64,000 nt of DNA from Rhizobium oryzihabitans (GTDB taxonomy: Bacteria; Pseudomonadota; Alphaproteobacteria; Rhizobiales; Rhizobiaceae). The position numbers were made by a program, and so were the translations under genes. Positions 62,251 through 64,000 of the stretch are shown here, one piece after another (the stretch's first letter is position 1; each line of letters starts with the position of its first letter). The stretch spans positions 1,868,501 through 1,932,500 of the forward strand of contig NZ_CP048635.1 of NCBI RefSeq assembly GCF_010669145.1, read 5' to 3'. Below the pieces are notes generated by a model. It did no database searches and was not told where the DNA came from. It worked only from the letters and a program-made list of their open reading frames with translations.

Positions 62251-64000
62251 ATGAGTTCAGCTACGCCGAAACTGGATAGTTGCGGCGCCGAGCCCATCCA
62301 CATCCCCGGCGCCATCCAGGAACACGGCGCGCTTTTGGTCCTTTCCGCGCGCGATCTGGCAATTTTGCAGGCAAGCGACAATCTTGAGCGCTATCTCGAC
62401 ATGCCCTTGCCGGTCGGGACCGTGGCTGACAATGGTGTTTTCCCTTTCAGGGATGCCCTGTCGGCCTGGTATGCGAATGACGAGAGCAATTTCAGATATG
62501 TCTGGGCCGACAAGGCTCTGGACGTCACCGCCCATCGTTCGGGCACCCTGATCATCCTCGAATTCGAGGAAACGAGAAAGGGCGAATCGGCGGAAGCGCT
62601 GATGGGCGAGCTGACGGGTTTTGCACAATATCTGAACAGCGTGCCGTCGCTTGAGGACGCGCTTTTGCGGACAGCGCAGCTCGTGTCCTCGATCAGCGGT
62701 TACGACCGCACCCTGATCTACGATTTCGGACCGGACTGGAGCGGGCATGTCGTGGCGGAAGCGGGAAGCGGCGCCCTACCGTCTTACCTCGAGCTTCGTT
62801 TTCCGGCTGGCGACATTCCGCCTCAGGCGAGGCAGCTTTACACGATCAACCGCCTGCGCATGATCCCGGACATCGGCTACAAGCCAGTTCCGGTCAATCC
62901 ACAGATCAATCCGGAGACGGGTGCGGTGCTCGATATGAGCCTGTCGCAGCTTCGCAGCGTCTCGCCGGTTCATATCGAATATATGCGCAATATGGGCACG
63001 GCGGCGTCCATGTCCGTCTCGATCATCGTCAATGGCAGGTTGTGGGGGCTTATTGCCTGCCATCATGCGGCACCGCATTCCGTCTCCAGGTCCGTGCGCG
63101 AGGCATGTGACTTTGCAGCGCAGCTGCTGTCCATGCGAATTGCAATGGAGCAGAGTTCCAAAGATGCGTCGCGCCGCGTTGAACTCGGATATGTGCAGGC
63201 CCGCCTGCTGAACGGCATGGCGTCAGCCCCGAAATGGGTGGACGGCCTTCTTGGTGGCGAGGACGAAAGGCAGGATCTGCTGAAGCAGGTCGGCGCGGAT
63301 GGTGCCGCCCTTGTTCTGGACGATGAGTGCCATCTGGTGGGCCAGACGCCACCGAGGCACGAGGTCGAGGACCTTGTGCTATGGCTTGGGGAAAAGGAAA
63401 TCGCTGACGTCTTCGCAACCACGAACCTTCCCGAGATCTATCCAGCCGCCGCATCTTATGCATCCGTTGCCAGCGGGCTTGTTGCAATGCGCGTTTCGGA
63501 GCTGCATGGAAGCTGGCTGATCTGGTTCCGCCCGGAGGTGGTCAAGACCGTGCGTTGGGGCGGCAACCCGCATAAGACCGTGCAGGAAAGCGGTCGCATC
63601 CATCCGCGAAAATCCTTCGAAATCCGGAAGGAGCAGGTACGCAATATCGCCGCCCCCTGGTCCGAGGCGGAACTTTCCGCCGCGCGCGAGCTTCGCAGTG
63701 CGATTATCGGCATCGTCCTGCGCAAGGCCGAAGAAATGGCGGACCTCACGCGGGAGCTGCAACGGACGAACAAGGAGCTCGAAGCCTTTTCCTATTCCGT
63801 TTCGCATGATTTGCGCGCGCCTTTCCGGCATATCGTCGGCTTTGCGCAATTGTTGCGCGAGCGAAGCAGTGCCATGGACGACAAATCGCTGCATTATCTG
63901 CAGATGATTTCGGAAGCGGCGCTCGGGGCGGGAAAGCTGGTCGATGATCTCCTGAACTTTTCCCAGCTCGGCCGCGCGCAGATCAGCATGAAACCCGTTG
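62251..64000 (+). CDS. Bacteriophytochrome histidine kinase (Agp1-like), 3' end beyond window
   Basis: At least 583 residues are present; the catalytic ATPase domain is cut off. Biliverdin attachment Cys11 precedes the PAS domain (CGAEPIHIPGAIQEHG); the GAF domain contains Asp188 in PAGDIPPQARQLY; PHY follows, with RWGGNPHKTV and SGRIHPRKSFE in its tongue; His519 in SYSVSHDLRAPFRHI is the phospho-acceptor. Offsets of nine residues match Cys20, Asp197 and His528 as I recall them in Agrobacterium Agp1. GGAG lies 6 bases before the chosen ATG; another in-frame ATG is at 62185. It should be a red/far-red photoreceptor kinase; a partner response regulator would be expected just beyond 64000. Confidence 0.92.
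   Translation, partial: MSSATPKLDSCGAEPIHIPGAIQEHGALLVLSARDLAILQASDNLERYLDMPLPVGTVADNGVFPFRDALSAWYANDESNFRYVWADKALDVTAHRSGTLIILEFEETRKGESAEALMGELTGFAQYLNSVPSLEDALLRTAQLVSSISGYDRTLIYDFGPDWSGHVVAEAGSGALPSYLELRFPAGDIPPQARQLYTINRLRMIPDIGYKPVPVNPQINPETGAVLDMSLSQLRSVSPVHIEYMRNMGTAASMSVSIIVNGRLWGLIACHHAAPHSVSRSVREACDFAAQLLSMRIAMEQSSKDASRRVELGYVQARLLNGMASAPKWVDGLLGGEDERQDLLKQVGADGAALVLDDECHLVGQTPPRHEVEDLVLWLGEKEIADVFATTNLPEIYPAAASYASVASGLVAMRVSELHGSWLIWFRPEVVKTVRWGGNPHKTVQESGRIHPRKSFEIRKEQVRNIAAPWSEAELSAARELRSAIIGIVLRKAEEMADLTRELQRTNKELEAFSYSVSHDLRAPFRHIVGFAQLLRERSSAMDDKSLHYLQMISEAALGAGKLVDDLLNFSQLGRAQISMKPV

Overview
The window is 64 kb of high-GC DNA from a rhizobial alphaproteobacterium, most probably an Agrobacterium/Rhizobium strain. 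The signs are: an alpha-galactoside operon in the gene order I recall for rhizobial agp operons; a C-terminally truncated second FtsZ; an Omp2b/RopA-type porin; a DUF1127 gene followed by an anti-Shine-Dalgarno small RNA; and a bacteriophytochrome very like Agrobacterium Agp1. From memory, the ftsZ-to-proline-racemase stretch matches the Atu467x-468x region of the C58 linear chromosome; this was not checked. There are no rRNA or tRNA genes, no insertion sequences, no CRISPR arrays and no phage genes.

Layout. 1-9245: alpha-galactoside operon (GH4 enzyme, family-5 binding protein, two permeases, double ATPase, second GH4 enzyme). 9246-9890: two palindromic intergenic repeats. 9891-14857: HlyD/RbbA/YhhJ-type ABC-2 exporter whose last gene is frameshifted. 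14993-16848: outer-membrane beta-barrel protein, DUF1127 peptide, a small RNA with four CUCCUCCC loops, and a single-domain response regulator. 17226-18188: truncated FtsZ. 18476-28931: GntR regulator, DapA-family lyase, MDH/LDH2-family reductase (frameshifted), polar amino-acid importer, FAD amine oxidase, aconitase X (frameshifted) and a proline-racemase-family protein; together these look like a hydroxyproline catabolic locus. 29095-34810: LacI repressor, small ABM-like protein and a second amino-acid importer with a 2-hydroxyacid dehydrogenase. 34999-38755: PAS-GGDEF-EAL protein and porin. 38993-51262: a regulon-like block with three amidohydrolases, a peptide-type importer, a GntR/FCD regulator, a flavin-reductase-like protein (frameshifted) and a hydantoin/Asp-Glu racemase, with three copies of an ATTGTCRACAAT palindrome. 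51312-53965: DUF992, BON and CsbD proteins and a PAS-LuxR regulator. 54215-62102: GntR regulator (frameshifted), a glutathione/peptide-type importer and gamma-glutamyltransferase. 62251-64000: bacteriophytochrome histidine kinase, cut by the window edge.

The region is mainly an uptake-and-catabolism zone. Five importer operons each pair a binding protein, membrane parts and ATPases with the enzymes that process the imported compound, most with a local one-component regulator. Each of the five binding-protein genes is followed by a hairpin before the first downstream gene, which would let the binding protein be made in excess.

A caution: five genes are broken by single-base frameshifts (six sites), and five of those sites are runs of four G where restoring the frame needs a fifth. 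This looks like systematic base-calling error rather than real gene decay, so those genes should be treated as probably intact until resequenced. The observations I find most interesting are the DUF1127-linked four-hairpin RNA, the amidohydrolase/racemase block with its shared operator, and the proline-racemase-family protein that has Ser and Thr in place of both catalytic cysteines.
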